Shown in pieces: positions 1-8,799 of a stretch of DNA of 64,000 bases. The notes below the pieces were generated by a model. The model was not told the DNA's origin. It was given only the letters and a program-made list of their open reading frames with translations, and searched no databases. Location of the stretch: NCBI RefSeq assembly GCF_004795255.1, contig NZ_SSBQ01000002.1, forward strand, positions 4,866,001-4,930,000, written 5' to 3'. This DNA is from Streptomyces sp. RKND-216. GTDB taxonomy: Bacteria; Actinomycetota; Actinomycetes; Streptomycetales; Streptomycetaceae. The position numbers were made by a program, and so were the translations under genes. The stretch's first letter is position 1. Each line of letters opens with the position of its first letter.

Positions 1-146
1 GCGACGACGCCGGCGACCGTCTGGATGCCGAGCAGCACGCACGCCTGGAGGAGCCAGGTCGCCTCCGCGGTGAGCGGCAGCATCGCGCACGCCGAGGTCA
101 GTGTCGCGACCCCGGCGCACACCGCCAGCCGGGCACGTCCGGTCAT
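1..146 (-). CDS. transglutaminase-like membrane protein, N-terminal 48 residues only
   Basis: Only the start of this gene lies in the window; the rest runs off the left edge. The ATG overlaps the stop of the DUF58 gene by 4 nt (ATGA), so the two are translationally coupled. The visible residues begin MTGRARLAVCAG and are hydrophobic through about residue 48, with short helices as in multi-pass membrane proteins. In actinobacteria the third gene of a MoxR-DUF58 operon is usually a multi-spanning protein with an external transglutaminase-like domain (DUF3488 type). The assignment rests on that gene order and on resemblance of the first helices; the catalytic domain cannot be seen here. Confidence 0.6.
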   Translation of the reverse strand, partial: MTGRARLAVCAGVATLTSACAMLPLTAEATWLLQACVLLGIQTVAGVV

Positions 147-1471
147 CGTTTCAGCCCTTCCCCGGTCGCCTCGTGCGCCTTCTGCCACAGCCCGGGAAGC
201 GTCGTGCCCGGTCCGCCGGCCGACACCGTCCACCCGGCCTCCCGCAGGAGCGGATCCGTGTCCGCGCAGTCCGGCCCCGGCTGCGCGGTGAACGCCAGCG
301 CCCGCCGGGTGCGTTGCCGCATCCGGGCCACCAGTGCGGCCTGCTCACCGTCCAGCGCGCCGAGGAACGCGATGAGCAGGCCCTCGCGGGTGCCCGGCAC
401 GTCGCCGCCCCCGCGCAGCACGTCCCACGCCCGGGACAGACCGGGCTCCGGCGACTGCTCCAGCACGGCGAGGCCGTCCAGCAGCAGCGCCGCCACCTCC
501 GCCGAGTCGCCGTCGAAGCCGGAGCCGTCCGTGCCCGTCGCCGGCAGACCCGTGTCGGTCAGCAGGCGCACCGCGAAGCCCCTCTCCAGCAAGTGCAGGC
601 AGACCGACGCGGCGCCGGACACCGCCCACTCGAACGGCGAGTCCGGCCCGGAGCCGCCGTACGCCGAGCGCCGGGTGTCCAGCAGGACGGTGCAGCGCAC
701 CTTCTGCGGCTGCTCCTCGCGCCGGACCATCAGCTCGCCGTGCCGTGCCGTGCTGCGCCAGTGGATGCGCCGCAGGTCGTCGCCGTGCCGGTAGCCGCGG
801 GGGATCACGTCGTCGTCGCCGGCCAGAGCCAGCGACCGCTGCCGGCGGTCGCCGTAGCCGCCGGCAGCGCCGGACAGCCGCACCGGCGGCAGCGCCTCCA
901 CCCGCGGCACCACGGTGAGCGTGTCGTAGGCGCTGAACGACCGGGTCAGCTCGCACATCCCGAACGGGTCCGTCAGCCTCAGCTGCAACGGACCCAGCGG
1001 GTAGCGGCCGCGCAAGTCCGAACGCACCCGGTAGGACACCTCGCGCCGACCCTGCGGCTCGACCCGGTCCAGCACGAACCGCGGCCGCGGGCCCAGCACG
1101 TACGGCACCCGGTCCTGAAGCATCAGCAGGCCGGACGGGATGCGGGAGACGTTGTCGAGGCGCAGGTGCACGCGCGCCTCCTCGCGGGCTGGCACCTGCG
1201 CGGGGCTCAGCCGGCGGGCGGCCGAGACCCGGTAGCGGGTGCGGTGCAGCACGAGCACGCACACCAGCGGCAGCATCGCGAGCAGCAGACCCACCCGCAG
1301 CAGGTCGGACTGGCCCAGCACGTACGCGCAGACGGCGGCGGCGAGCCCCGCGGCGAGGAACGAACGACCCCGCGTGGTCAGCCCGCCGAGCGAGGCCCGC
1401 AGCGAGCCGGCGTTCTCGTCCTGAGGGTTCGGCCGGTGCGGCCGGGCGCCGACGACCGGGCCGGTGGACAT
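143..1471 (-). CDS. DUF58 domain-containing membrane protein
   Basis: 442 residues. Two adjacent hydrophobic helices lie at about residues 36-53 and 57-76, followed by a mainly beta region and then the DUF58 signature around residues 227-252 (YRHGDDLRRIHWRSTARHG). DUF58 proteins resemble the von Willebrand A fold and are nearly always paired with a MoxR AAA+ ATPase, which is thought to act on them as a chaperone or assembly factor. Here the ATPase gene lies immediately upstream: its stop overlaps this start by one base. A transglutaminase-like gene follows with a 4-nt overlap. The molecular role of the trio in Streptomyces is not established; cell-envelope assembly is a guess from the location beside the cell-wall cluster. 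Confidence 0.88.
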   Translation of the reverse strand: MSTGPVVGARPHRPNPQDENAGSLRASLGGLTTRGRSFLAAGLAAAVCAYVLGQSDLLRVGLLLAMLPLVCVLVLHRTRYRVSAARRLSPAQVPAREEARVHLRLDNVSRIPSGLLMLQDRVPYVLGPRPRFVLDRVEPQGRREVSYRVRSDLRGRYPLGPLQLRLTDPFGMCELTRSFSAYDTLTVVPRVEALPPVRLSGAAGGYGDRRQRSLALAGDDDVIPRGYRHGDDLRRIHWRSTARHGELMVRREEQPQKVRCTVLLDTRRSAYGGSGPDSPFEWAVSGAASVCLHLLERGFAVRLLTDTGLPATGTDGSGFDGDSAEVAALLLDGLAVLEQSPEPGLSRAWDVLRGGGDVPGTREGLLIAFLGALDGEQAALVARMRQRTRRALAFTAQPGPDCADTDPLLREAGWTVSAGGPGTTLPGLWQKAHEATGEGLKR

Positions 1472-2499
1472 CAGAAGCCTCGCGGGCGCCCGTAGCCCTG
1501 CGGGCCGGGCGGCACCGAGCCGGGGACGGCGGTCGGCACCGGGGTCTGCTGCACGATCTCGGTGACCACCTGCTCCGCGGTCCGTCTGCTTAGCTGGGCC
1601 TGCGCGGTGGGCAGCAGCCGGTGTGCGAGGACCGGCACGGCCAGCTCCTGCACGTCGTCCGGCAGCACGTAGTCCCGCCCGCTGAGCGCGGCCGACGCCT
1701 TCGACGCCCGCAGCAGCTGGAGTGTGGCCCGCGGCGAGGCGCCGAGCCGCAGCTCCGGGTGCGAGCGGGTGGCGGAGACCAGCTCCACCGCGTAGCGGCG
1801 GATCGGGTCCGCCACGTGGACGCCGCGGACCGCCTCGGTGAGTTTCACTATGTCGTGCAGGTGCGCGACGGGCTGGAGGTCCTGGAGTGGCGAGGCGGCG
1901 CCGTGCACGTCGAGCATCTCCAGCTCCGCTTCCGGGCTGGGGTAGCCGATCGACACCCGCGCCATGAAGCGGTCCCGCTGCGCCTCCGGCAGGGGGTAGG
2001 TGCCCTCCATCTCGACCGGGTTCTGGGTGGCGATCACCATGAACGGTTCGGGCAGCGGGTACGTCTGCCCGTCGATGGTGACCTGCCGCTCCTCCATCGA
2101 CTCCAGCAGCGCGGACTGGGTCTTGGGCGAGGCGCGGTTGATCTCGTCGCCGATCACGATCTGCGAGAAGATCGCCCCCGGCTTGAACTCGAAGTCGCGT
2201 CGTTGCTGGTCGTAGACGCTGACGCCCGTGATGTCCGAGGGCAGCAGATCGGGGGTGAACTGGATCCGCCGCACGGAACAGTCGATCGACCGGGCCAGCG
2301 CTTTGGCGAGCATGGTCTTGCCCACGCCCGGCACGTCCTCGATCAGCAGATGGCCCTCGGCGAGGAGCACCGCCAGGGACAGCCGCACCACCTCGGGCTT
2401 CCCCTCGATCACGCTCTCCACCGAACGGCGCACGCCATCCGCGGTGGTGGTCAGATCGCTGAGGCTCACGTGTTCGTCATACGTCGTCACCCGGCCCAT
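1471..2499 (-). CDS. MoxR-family AAA+ ATPase
   Basis: 342 residues. The sequence shows Walker A (DVPGVGKTML, about residues 55-64), Walker B (VIGDEINR, about 115-122), the MoxR hallmark ASPKTQSALLESMEE just after it, and sensor 1 (ATQNP, about 157-161). MoxR ATPases are cytoplasmic and act as maturation factors for partner proteins carrying VWA-like or metal-binding domains. The partner here is most likely the DUF58 protein encoded directly downstream. The start used is the ATG at 2499; a GTG three codons in (2490) would give a protein beginning VTTYDEH and cannot be excluded, since neither start has a strong ribosome-binding site. No promoter was identified in the 90 nt upstream, which also hold the terminator of the carbonic anhydrase gene. 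Confidence 0.92.
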   Translation of the reverse strand: MGRVTTYDEHVSLSDLTTTADGVRRSVESVIEGKPEVVRLSLAVLLAEGHLLIEDVPGVGKTMLAKALARSIDCSVRRIQFTPDLLPSDITGVSVYDQQRRDFEFKPGAIFSQIVIGDEINRASPKTQSALLESMEERQVTIDGQTYPLPEPFMVIATQNPVEMEGTYPLPEAQRDRFMARVSIGYPSPEAELEMLDVHGAASPLQDLQPVAHLHDIVKLTEAVRGVHVADPIRRYAVELVSATRSHPELRLGASPRATLQLLRASKASAALSGRDYVLPDDVQELAVPVLAHRLLPTAQAQLSRRTAEQVVTEIVQQTPVPTAVPGSVPPGPQGYGRPRGF

Positions 2500-2553
2500 T
2501 CTTCATGGGTCGGCCGATTCCGTCACCGTGCGGGATCGATCAACCGTCCGGGA

Positions 2554-2580
2554 GCCGCCGTCCCGGCCACGGGCGGCGGC
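2554..2580 (-). terminator. hairpin downstream of the carbonic anhydrase gene
   Basis: GCCGCCG-t-CCCG, loop gcca, CGGG-CGGCGGC: an 11-bp stem with one bulged base, starting about 10 nt beyond the stop codon of the minus-strand carbonic anhydrase gene. There is no U-tract, as is common in high-GC actinobacteria. It separates that gene from moxR on the same strand. Confidence 0.6.
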
Positions 2581-2590
2581 CCTTCCGGAG

Positions 2591-3100
2591 TCAGGCCGCG
2601 ACCTCCCGCAGCCGCCCGGTGGCCACGTCGAAGACGAAGCCGCGGATGTCGTCGGTGTAGGGCAGGAAGGGTGACCTGCGCAGCCGGTTGATCGACTGGC
2701 GCACCTCGTCGTCGAGGTCCTTGAACGCCTCCACGGACCAGGACGGACGCTGCCCGGACTCGGCCTGGAGCTCGTGCCGGAAGTCCTCGGTGATCGTCAG
2801 CATTCCGCAGCCGGTGTGGTGCACCACCACCACCGAACGGGTGCCGAGCGCCCGCTGGCTGATGGCCAGGGAACGGATCACGTCGTCGGTGATCACGCCG
2901 CCGGCGTTGCGCATGGTGTGGTGGTCGCCGAGTGCGAGACCGAGCGCCGCCGGCACGTCGATGCGGGCGTCCATGCAGGTGACGACCGCGACCTTGCGCG
3001 CGGGGCGGGCCTCGAGGCCGGGATCGGTGAACGCGGCCGCGTAACGGGCGTTGGCCTCGACGATGGCGTCGGTGACCCGGCCCTCCGGGGAAGCAGACAT
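2591..3100 (-). CDS. beta-class carbonic anhydrase
   Basis: 169 residues from the ATG at 3100 ([12 protein letters not shown]). The zinc site of beta carbonic anhydrases is visible: Cys42 and Asp44-Arg46 in VTCMDAR, and His95 with Cys98 in HHTGCG. The enzyme interconverts CO2 and bicarbonate in the cytoplasm. The length matches the short actinobacterial beta class. An in-frame ATG further upstream (3349) would overlap the rsmH promoter region and start, and adds residues with no family resemblance, so the shorter start is preferred. The gene is divergent from rsmH. In many bacteria the position upstream of rsmH holds mraZ; none is seen here. Confidence 0.9.
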   Translation of the reverse strand: MSASPEGRVTDAIVEANARYAAAFTDPGLEARPARKVAVVTCMDARIDVPAALGLALGDHHTMRNAGGVITDDVIRSLAISQRALGTRSVVVVHHTGCGMLTITEDFRHELQAESGQRPSWSVEAFKDLDDEVRQSINRLRRSPFLPYTDDIRGFVFDVATGRLREVAA

Positions 3101-3195
3101 GGCGACGAGATTAGTCGCACGCACTGCGCCGGCGCGCCGCGACCCCGTCTGCGGGACCCACGCCGGTCCCGCGGGAGACGCGCCTGACCAGTTCG

Positions 3196-3223
3196 TTGAC
3201 CGGGAGATGCGGTGGACTAGAGT
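3196..3223 (+). promoter_or_regulatory. sigma-70-type promoter of the division and cell-wall cluster
   Basis: TTGACC (3196-3201), 16-nt spacer, TAGAGT (3218-3223). This fits the Streptomyces housekeeping (HrdB) consensus TTGACN / TAGNNT closely. It lies about 120 nt upstream of rsmH and reads toward it, giving a 5' leader of roughly 110 nt. Function is inferred from sequence only. Confidence 0.75.
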
Positions 3224-3287
3224 GACGCGCAGCGGGAGGCGCGACACTCCCCGCATCCCGAATTCCCCCGCGTGCGCGGCGCGTACG

Positions 3288-3301
3288 TGCTCCCGGGAGC
3301 A
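3288..3301. promoter_or_regulatory. 14-bp perfect palindrome in the rsmH leader
   Basis: TGCTCCCGGGAGCA, perfectly self-complementary, 40 nt upstream of the rsmH ATG and 65 nt downstream of the predicted -10 box. The symmetry continues outward imperfectly to 3285-3304. It could be a repressor site or a small RNA hairpin in the leader; the sequence does not decide between them. Confidence 0.4.
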
Positions 3302-3341
3302 TGTGCGGTCGGCCGTGGAGACCGCCGGCCGGAGAGTGCAC

Positions 3342-4301
3342 ATGAACACGAACGAGCGTCATGTCCCGGTCATGCTGCGCCGTTGCCTGGACCTGCTCGC
3401 CCCCGCACTCGCCGAACCCGGTGCCGTCGTGGTCGACTGCACGCTCGGCATGGGCGGGCACAGCGAGGCCCTGCTGGAGACCTTCCCCGCCGCACGCCTG
3501 ATCGGCCTGGACCGCGACCCGCAGGCCCTGGACCTCGCCGCGGAACGGCTCGCCGCGCACGGGGACCGGGCCACCCTGGTGCACGCCGTCTACGACGAAC
3601 TGCCCGACGTCCTCGCCCGGCTCGGCACCCCCCGTGTGCAGGGCGTGCTCTTCGACCTCGGCGTGTCGTCCCTGCAGCTGGACGAGGCCGAGCGTGGCTT
3701 CGCCTACGCCCAGGACGCTCCGCTGGACATGCGCATGGACCAGACCCGCGGCATCAGCGCGGCCGAGGTCCTCAACACCTACCCGCCCGGCGACCTGGTG
3801 CGCATCCTCCGCACCTACGGCGAGGAGAAGCAGGCCAGGCGCATCGTCGAAGCGGTCGTGCGCGAACGTGACGCGCACCCGTTCGACCGCAGCGCCCGGC
3901 TGGTCGAGCTCATCCGCGACGCGCTGCCGCAGGCGGCCAAGCGCACCGGCGGCAACCCCGCGAAGCGCACCTTCCAGGCCCTGCGGATCGAGGTCAACGG
4001 TGAGCTGCCGGTGCTGGAACGCGCCGTCCCCGCGGCCGTCGACGCGCTCGCCGTCGGAGGCCGGATCGCCGTGCTGTCCTATCACTCGCTGGAGGACCGC
4101 CTGGTCAAGAAGGTGCTGGCCGCCGGAGCGACCAGCACCGCGCCCGCCGGCCTGCCGGTGGTCCCCGAGCGGTACCAGCCCCGGCTGAAGCTCCTCACCC
4201 GCGGCGCCGAACTGCCCGCCGACGAGGAGATCGCCGCGAACCGCCGCGCCGCCCCCGCCCGGCTGCGCGGCGCCGAGCGCATCCGGGAGGTCCAGGAGTG
4301 A
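3342..4301 (+). CDS. rsmH: 16S rRNA (cytosine-1402-N4)-methyltransferase RsmH (MraW)
   Basis: 319 residues. First gene of the dcw cluster. It carries the SAM-binding motif [13 protein letters not shown] (about residues 28-40), the family block [20 protein letters not shown], and the C-terminal [13 protein letters not shown]. RsmH methylates N4 of C1402 in the 16S rRNA decoding centre. The ATG at 3342 has GGAGAG upstream; a GTG two codons earlier (3336) would overlap that site. The stop overlaps the GTG of ftsL by 4 nt (GTGA), so the two are coupled. Transcription probably starts at the TTGACC/TAGAGT promoter. Confidence 0.96.
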   Translation: MNTNERHVPVMLRRCLDLLAPALAEPGAVVVDCTLGMGGHSEALLETFPAARLIGLDRDPQALDLAAERLAAHGDRATLVHAVYDELPDVLARLGTPRVQGVLFDLGVSSLQLDEAERGFAYAQDAPLDMRMDQTRGISAAEVLNTYPPGDLVRILRTYGEEKQARRIVEAVVRERDAHPFDRSARLVELIRDALPQAAKRTGGNPAKRTFQALRIEVNGELPVLERAVPAAVDALAVGGRIAVLSYHSLEDRLVKKVLAAGATSTAPAGLPVVPERYQPRLKLLTRGAELPADEEIAANRRAAPARLRGAERIREVQE

Positions 4302-4825
4302 ACGCCCAGCAGCGCCTCGCCCGCCTCACCCGGTCGGTCGGTGCCGGGCGCACATCCACCGCCGCGCGCACGCCGTTCGTCCTGCTCGTCGTGGTGCTGC
4401 TCGGTTCGGGCCTGCTCGCCCTGCTGCTGCTGAACGCGTCCCTGAACACGGGATCGTTCCAGGTCACGCGGCTGGAGCAGCGGACCACCGAGCTGGAGGA
4501 GGAGGAGCAGGCGCTTGAGCAGGAGGTGGCGTCCTACTCCGACCCTGCCGGCCTGCGCGAACGTGCCCGCGAACTGGGCATGGTCCCCGGCGGCCCGCCC
4601 GCCTTCCTCGAACCGGACGGCACGGTCCGCGGCTCCCCCGAGCCCGCGACCGCGCCGCCCGCGCCCCCGCCCGGGGAAGCCCCGGAGGAGGAGGCGCCCG
4701 GACCACCCGCCGAGGCGGGACCGTCCCCGGAGCCGGGAGCGTCCGGCGGGCCGCAGGAGCCCCAGCCGCGGGTGCAGCCGGAGGAGTCCGCGGGGGCCGC
4801 GCAGCAGCCCGTCCAGCCCGAGTAG
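4298..4825 (+). CDS. ftsL: cell division protein FtsL-like
   Basis: 175 residues. Short basic cytoplasmic N-terminus, one transmembrane helix at about residues 26-48 ([19 protein letters not shown]), then a heptad-like Glu/Leu-rich coiled coil (about 55-85, [16 protein letters not shown]) outside the membrane. The last 80 or so residues are a Pro/Glu/Ala-rich tail. This topology and the position between rsmH and ftsI are typical of FtsL, which bridges FtsQ/DivIC and the FtsW-FtsI synthase. The GTG start overlaps the rsmH stop. The primary sequence of FtsL is poorly conserved, so the name rests on topology and synteny. Confidence 0.88.
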   Translation: MNAQQRLARLTRSVGAGRTSTAARTPFVLLVVVLLGSGLLALLLLNASLNTGSFQVTRLEQRTTELEEEEQALEQEVASYSDPAGLRERARELGMVPGGPPAFLEPDGTVRGSPEPATAPPAPPPGEAPEEEAPGPPAEAGPSPEPGASGGPQEPQPRVQPEESAGAAQQPVQPE

Positions 4826-4842
4826 TCGGAACAGGAGAACCG

Positions 4843-7041
4843 GTGAGCGAACGCAACGGGCCCCCGCGCCGCGTACCCCGTCCCGGCACCGGCCGCACCC
4901 CGGACCCGCGCGGGGGCCGCCCCCGCAAGGACTCCCCGCGCGCCGAGGAACCCCGCAGGGACGCCCCCCGGAAGCACACGCCCCGGAAGGACGCCCCGCG
5001 CAAGGAAGCGCGCAAGGAGGTGCCCCGCAAGGGTGCCGGGCCGTCCCGGGCGGGCGCCGCGCGCAAGAAGCCCGGACGCGCCCCCACCGCCCCGCCGGCC
5101 CGCGGCACCCGCCGCACCCCCGGCGGGGCGCCCCCCTCCCGTTCACGCCCCGCCGGCGCCGGGAGCCGCCCGGGCGGCAGACCGCTGCGCCTCGCCCGTC
5201 CCCAGCCCCGGCTCCGGCTGATCGGCGTCGCCGTCACCCTGGTGCTGCTGGTGTTCGCCGGCAGGCTGCTCCAGGTGCAGGCGGTCGACGCCGGCACGTT
5301 CGCCGAAGCCGCCGCGACCCACCGCTACGTCACCGTCTCGCTGGCCGCCGAACGCGGCACCATGACCGACCGCGACGGAGTGCCGCTGGCCACCACCGTC
5401 GACGCGTACGACATCACCGCCGACCCGCTGCTGTTCACCGAGGAGCACACGGACGTCGGCGACGCCCCCGCGAGGGCCGCCGAACTCCTCGCTCCCATCC
5501 TCGACGAGCCCGAGGCCGAGCTGGCCCGCAAGCTCTCCCGCGACGACACCCGCTACGTGCGGCTCGCCCGCCAGCGCACCCCGCAGGACTGGCGGCAGAT
5601 CAAGGACCTCAAGAGCGCGCTGGCCGGCAAGGCGGCCGAGGGCGACGGCCCCAACGTGCTCGTCGGCGTCTTCTCCGACGCGCACGCCAAACGCGTCTAT
5701 CCCGGCGACGAACTCGCCGCAGGCGTGCTGGGCTTCGTCAACGCCGCCGGCGAGGGCTCCGGGGGCTTGGAGGCCAAGCTGGAGAAGAAGCTGTCCGGCC
5801 GGGACGGCCAGATCACCTACGCCCAGTCCGGCGGCCGGCGCATCCCCACCGCCGACGCCGAGGAGAAGCCCGCCGTCCCGGGCTCCGACATCGAACTGAC
5901 CCTGGACCGCGACATCCAGTGGGCCGCCCAGCGCGCCATCGGCGAGCAGGTGGAGACGTCGCACGCCGACGGCGGCTACGTGGTCGTGCAGGACGTGCGC
6001 AGCGGCGAGATCCTCGCCATGGCCAACGCCCCCACCTTCGACCCCAACCACATCGCCCGCGCCGACAGCTCCACCCTCGGCAACGGCGCGCTCCAGGACG
6101 CCTACGAGCCCGGTTCCACGCTGAAGGCCGTCTCTATGGCTGCCGTGCTGGACAAGGGCGTCGCGACCCCGCGCACCCATGTGACCGTGCCCAACCGGCT
6201 GCCGCGCGCCGACCGCGCCTTCGCCGACGACGTCGACCACCCCACTTGGTACCTCACCCTCAACGGGGCGCTCGCCAAGTCCAGCAACATCGGCACCATT
6301 CTGGCCACGGAGCAGCTCGCCGACTCCCGGTCGGAGACCAACAAGATCATGCACTCCTACCTGCGGAAGTTCGGCCTCGGGCAGGGGACCGGCCTCGACT
6401 TCCCCGGCGAGACCCCCGGCCTGCTCGCCGCCCCCGGCGACTGGTCGGCGTCCCAGCAGTACACGATCGCCTTCGGCCAGGGCGTGTCCCTCAACGCCGT
6501 CCAGGCCGCGTCGGTCTACTCGACCATCGCGAACGGCGGCGTGCGCACCGAGCCGACCCTGATCCGCGGCACCACCGGTCCGGACGGCGGTTTCACGGCG
6601 GCGGCCGAGCCCGACGCGCGCCGGGTGATCAAGGAGGAGACGGCACGCACCCTGTCGAGGATGCTGGAGTCCGTCGTCTCCAGCGACGAGGGCACCGGCA
6701 CCACCGCCCGCATCCCCGGATACCTCGTCGCCGGCAAGACCGGTACGTCCAACCGGGTGGATCCGCAGACCGGCCGCTACAACGGCTACACCTCGTCCTT
6801 CGCGGGTTTCGCGCCCGCGGACGCGCCCCGCGTCACCGTCTACTGCGCGGTGCAGAACCCCCGCAAGGGAAGCTATTTCGGCAGCGAGGTGTGCGGGCCC
6901 GTCTTCAAGGACGTCATGTCCTTCTCGCTCAAATCGCTGGGAGTACCGCCGAGCGGAGAGAAGCCCGCCGGCCTGCCCGTGTTCTTCGACCCGGAGCGCG
7001 AGAAGGACGACACTGGCCGGAAGGAGGGCGAGCAGCAGTAG
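4843..7041 (+). CDS. ftsI: peptidoglycan transpeptidase FtsI (class B PBP, division-specific)
   Basis: 732 residues from GTG with AGGAG 8 nt upstream. An unusually long cytoplasmic tail (residues 1 to about 122) is made of Arg/Lys/Pro-rich near-repeats such as RKEAPRKE-like units. It is followed by one transmembrane helix (about 126-145), a dimerisation domain and the penicillin-binding transpeptidase domain. The active-site motifs are complete: SxxK is Ser425-Thr-Leu-Lys428, SxN is Ser480-Ser-Asn482, and KTG(T) is Lys632-Thr-Gly-Thr. It cross-links septal peptidoglycan outside the membrane and works with the glycosyltransferase FtsW, also encoded in this cluster. The basic tail is longer than in most FtsI proteins and probably disordered. 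Confidence 0.95.
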   Translation: MSERNGPPRRVPRPGTGRTPDPRGGRPRKDSPRAEEPRRDAPRKHTPRKDAPRKEARKEVPRKGAGPSRAGAARKKPGRAPTAPPARGTRRTPGGAPPSRSRPAGAGSRPGGRPLRLARPQPRLRLIGVAVTLVLLVFAGRLLQVQAVDAGTFAEAAATHRYVTVSLAAERGTMTDRDGVPLATTVDAYDITADPLLFTEEHTDVGDAPARAAELLAPILDEPEAELARKLSRDDTRYVRLARQRTPQDWRQIKDLKSALAGKAAEGDGPNVLVGVFSDAHAKRVYPGDELAAGVLGFVNAAGEGSGGLEAKLEKKLSGRDGQITYAQSGGRRIPTADAEEKPAVPGSDIELTLDRDIQWAAQRAIGEQVETSHADGGYVVVQDVRSGEILAMANAPTFDPNHIARADSSTLGNGALQDAYEPGSTLKAVSMAAVLDKGVATPRTHVTVPNRLPRADRAFADDVDHPTWYLTLNGALAKSSNIGTILATEQLADSRSETNKIMHSYLRKFGLGQGTGLDFPGETPGLLAAPGDWSASQQYTIAFGQGVSLNAVQAASVYSTIANGGVRTEPTLIRGTTGPDGGFTAAAEPDARRVIKEETARTLSRMLESVVSSDEGTGTTARIPGYLVAGKTGTSNRVDPQTGRYNGYTSSFAGFAPADAPRVTVYCAVQNPRKGSYFGSEVCGPVFKDVMSFSLKSLGVPPSGEKPAGLPVFFDPEREKDDTGRKEGEQQ

Positions 7042-7110
7042 CACCCCCCGGGGGGGATCGGCCCAGGGGCCGCCGCGACGGCCCAGCGAACGGAAGACCG
7101 GAGCTGTTAC

Positions 7111-8799
7111 GTGGACACGATCACCGACGGCACGGGACGCCGCCCCGCACGGCGCCCGGCAAACCCCTCGCTTCGCGGCGACGACCGCTCGCCGGGTACG
7201 CTCACCGCCGTGCCACAAGCTGATCAGATCTCCTCCGCACCGCCTCGTCCGGCCCAGCTGAGCCCCGTACCGCTGAGCGAACTGGCCCGGCAGCTGGGTG
7301 TCGACGCGCCCGCCTCCGAAGCCGCGGCGACCGGTATCACCCACGACTCGCGCGCCGTGGTCCCCGGCGACGTCTACGCCGCGCTCTCCGGGGCCCGCTT
7401 CCACGGCGCCGACTTCGCCACCCAGGCGGCCAGCCTCGGCGCCGTCGCGGTGCTCACCGACCCCTCCGGCACCGAGCGGGCCGCCGCCACCGGGCTGCCC
7501 GTGCTCACCGTGCCCGACCCGCGGGCCCGGATCGGCGCCCTGGCCGCCTCGATCTACGGTGACCCGGGTGACGGCCTGCTGCAGATCGGCATCACCGGCA
7601 CCTCCGGCAAGACCACCACCAGCTACCTGGTCGAAGGCGGACTGCGCCGGGCCGCGGAGAAGGACGGCGGTGTCACCGGACTGATCGGCACCGTGGAGTC
7701 CCGCATCGGCGACGAGCGCCTGAAGTCCGAGCGCACCACGCCGGAGGCCACCGATCTCCAGGCGCTCTTCGCGGTCATGCGCGAACGCGGCGTCACCTCG
7801 GTGGCGATGGAGGTCTCCTCGCACGCCCTGGTGCTGGGCCGGGTGGACGGCTGCGTCTTCGACATCGCCGTCTTCACCAACCTCAGCCCGGAGCACCTGG
7901 ACTTCCACCCGGACATGGAGGACTACTTCCAGGCCAAGCGGCAGCTCTTCACCAAGGCACGCTCCCGCGCCGGCGTGGTGAACCTCGACGACGAGTACGG
8001 CTTCCGGCTGATCACCGAGTCCGAGGTGCCCGTCACCACCTTCTCCGCCGAAGGCCACCCGGACGCCGACTGGCGCGCCGCCGACGTCGAGGTCGGTCCG
8101 CTCGGCTCCACCTTCACCGTGCACGGCCCGGACGGCCTCACCGTCCAGGCCGCCGCGCCGCTGCCCGGGCCGTTCAACGTCGCCAACGCGCTCGCCGCCA
8201 TCGCCGCCCTCGTCGCCGCTGGCATCGACCCGCAGACGGCCGCCGACGGCGTCGCCGCGGTACCCGGCGTGCCCGGCCGCCTGGAGCGCGTCGACGCCGG
8301 CCAGGACTACCTCGCCGTCGTCGACTACGCCCACAAGCCGGACGCCGTGGAATCGGTGCTCTACGCCATCCGCAAAGTCACCGACGGCCGGGTGCACGCC
8401 GTGCTCGGCTGCGGCGGCGACCGCGACCCGCACAAGCGCAACGCCATGGGCGCCGCGCTGTCCCGCCTGTGCGACACGGCCGTGCTGACCTCCGACAACC
8501 CGCGCACCGAAGACCCGCTCGCGATCCTCGCCACCATGCTCGCGGGGGCCGCCGAGGTGCCCGCGTACGAACGCGGGACCGTCCTGGTGGAGGAGGACCG
8601 GGCCGCCGCGATCGCCTCCGTCGTCGCCCACGCCGAGCCGGGGGACGCCGTCCTCGTGCTGGGCAAGGGCCACGAGCTGGGCCAGGACATCGCCGGAGTG
8701 GTCCGCCCGTTCGACGACAAGCTGGTGCTGCGCGAGGCCATCGAGCGGACGCGCGCCGCCGGTGCCCCGACCTCCCGGACAGACGACAAGATTTCATGA
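7111..8799 (+). CDS. murE: UDP-MurNAc-L-Ala-D-Glu:diaminopimelate ligase MurE
   Basis: 562 residues from the GTG at 7111, which has GGAG 7 nt upstream. Mur ligase fold: N-terminal UDP-binding domain, ATP-binding P-loop GTSGKTTT (Lys167), and C-terminal domain with the DNPR motif (Asp462-Arg465) that in this family reads the diaminopimelate side chain. It adds the third residue of the stem peptide; in Streptomyces this is LL-diaminopimelate (general knowledge). A GTG at 7210 would remove a poorly conserved 33-residue leader but has no visible ribosome-binding site. The gene overlaps murF by 4 nt (ATGA). Cytoplasmic enzyme. Confidence 0.95.
   Translation: MDTITDGTGRRPARRPANPSLRGDDRSPGTLTAVPQADQISSAPPRPAQLSPVPLSELARQLGVDAPASEAAATGITHDSRAVVPGDVYAALSGARFHGADFATQAASLGAVAVLTDPSGTERAAATGLPVLTVPDPRARIGALAASIYGDPGDGLLQIGITGTSGKTTTSYLVEGGLRRAAEKDGGVTGLIGTVESRIGDERLKSERTTPEATDLQALFAVMRERGVTSVAMEVSSHALVLGRVDGCVFDIAVFTNLSPEHLDFHPDMEDYFQAKRQLFTKARSRAGVVNLDDEYGFRLITESEVPVTTFSAEGHPDADWRAADVEVGPLGSTFTVHGPDGLTVQAAAPLPGPFNVANALAAIAALVAAGIDPQTAADGVAAVPGVPGRLERVDAGQDYLAVVDYAHKPDAVESVLYAIRKVTDGRVHAVLGCGGDRDPHKRNAMGAALSRLCDTAVLTSDNPRTEDPLAILATMLAGAAEVPAYERGTVLVEEDRAAAIASVVAHAEPGDAVLVLGKGHELGQDIAGVVRPFDDKLVLREAIERTRAAGAPTSRTDDKIS

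Noticed and set aside
3051-3341. Longer N-terminus for rsmH from an upstream start
   Set aside because: It would span the promoter, and the added residues have no similarity to RsmH.
5143-8673. 1176-codon open frame on the minus strand
   Set aside because: Antisense shadow of ftsI, murE and part of murF. Its translation is Gly/Val/Arg-rich without any family motif.
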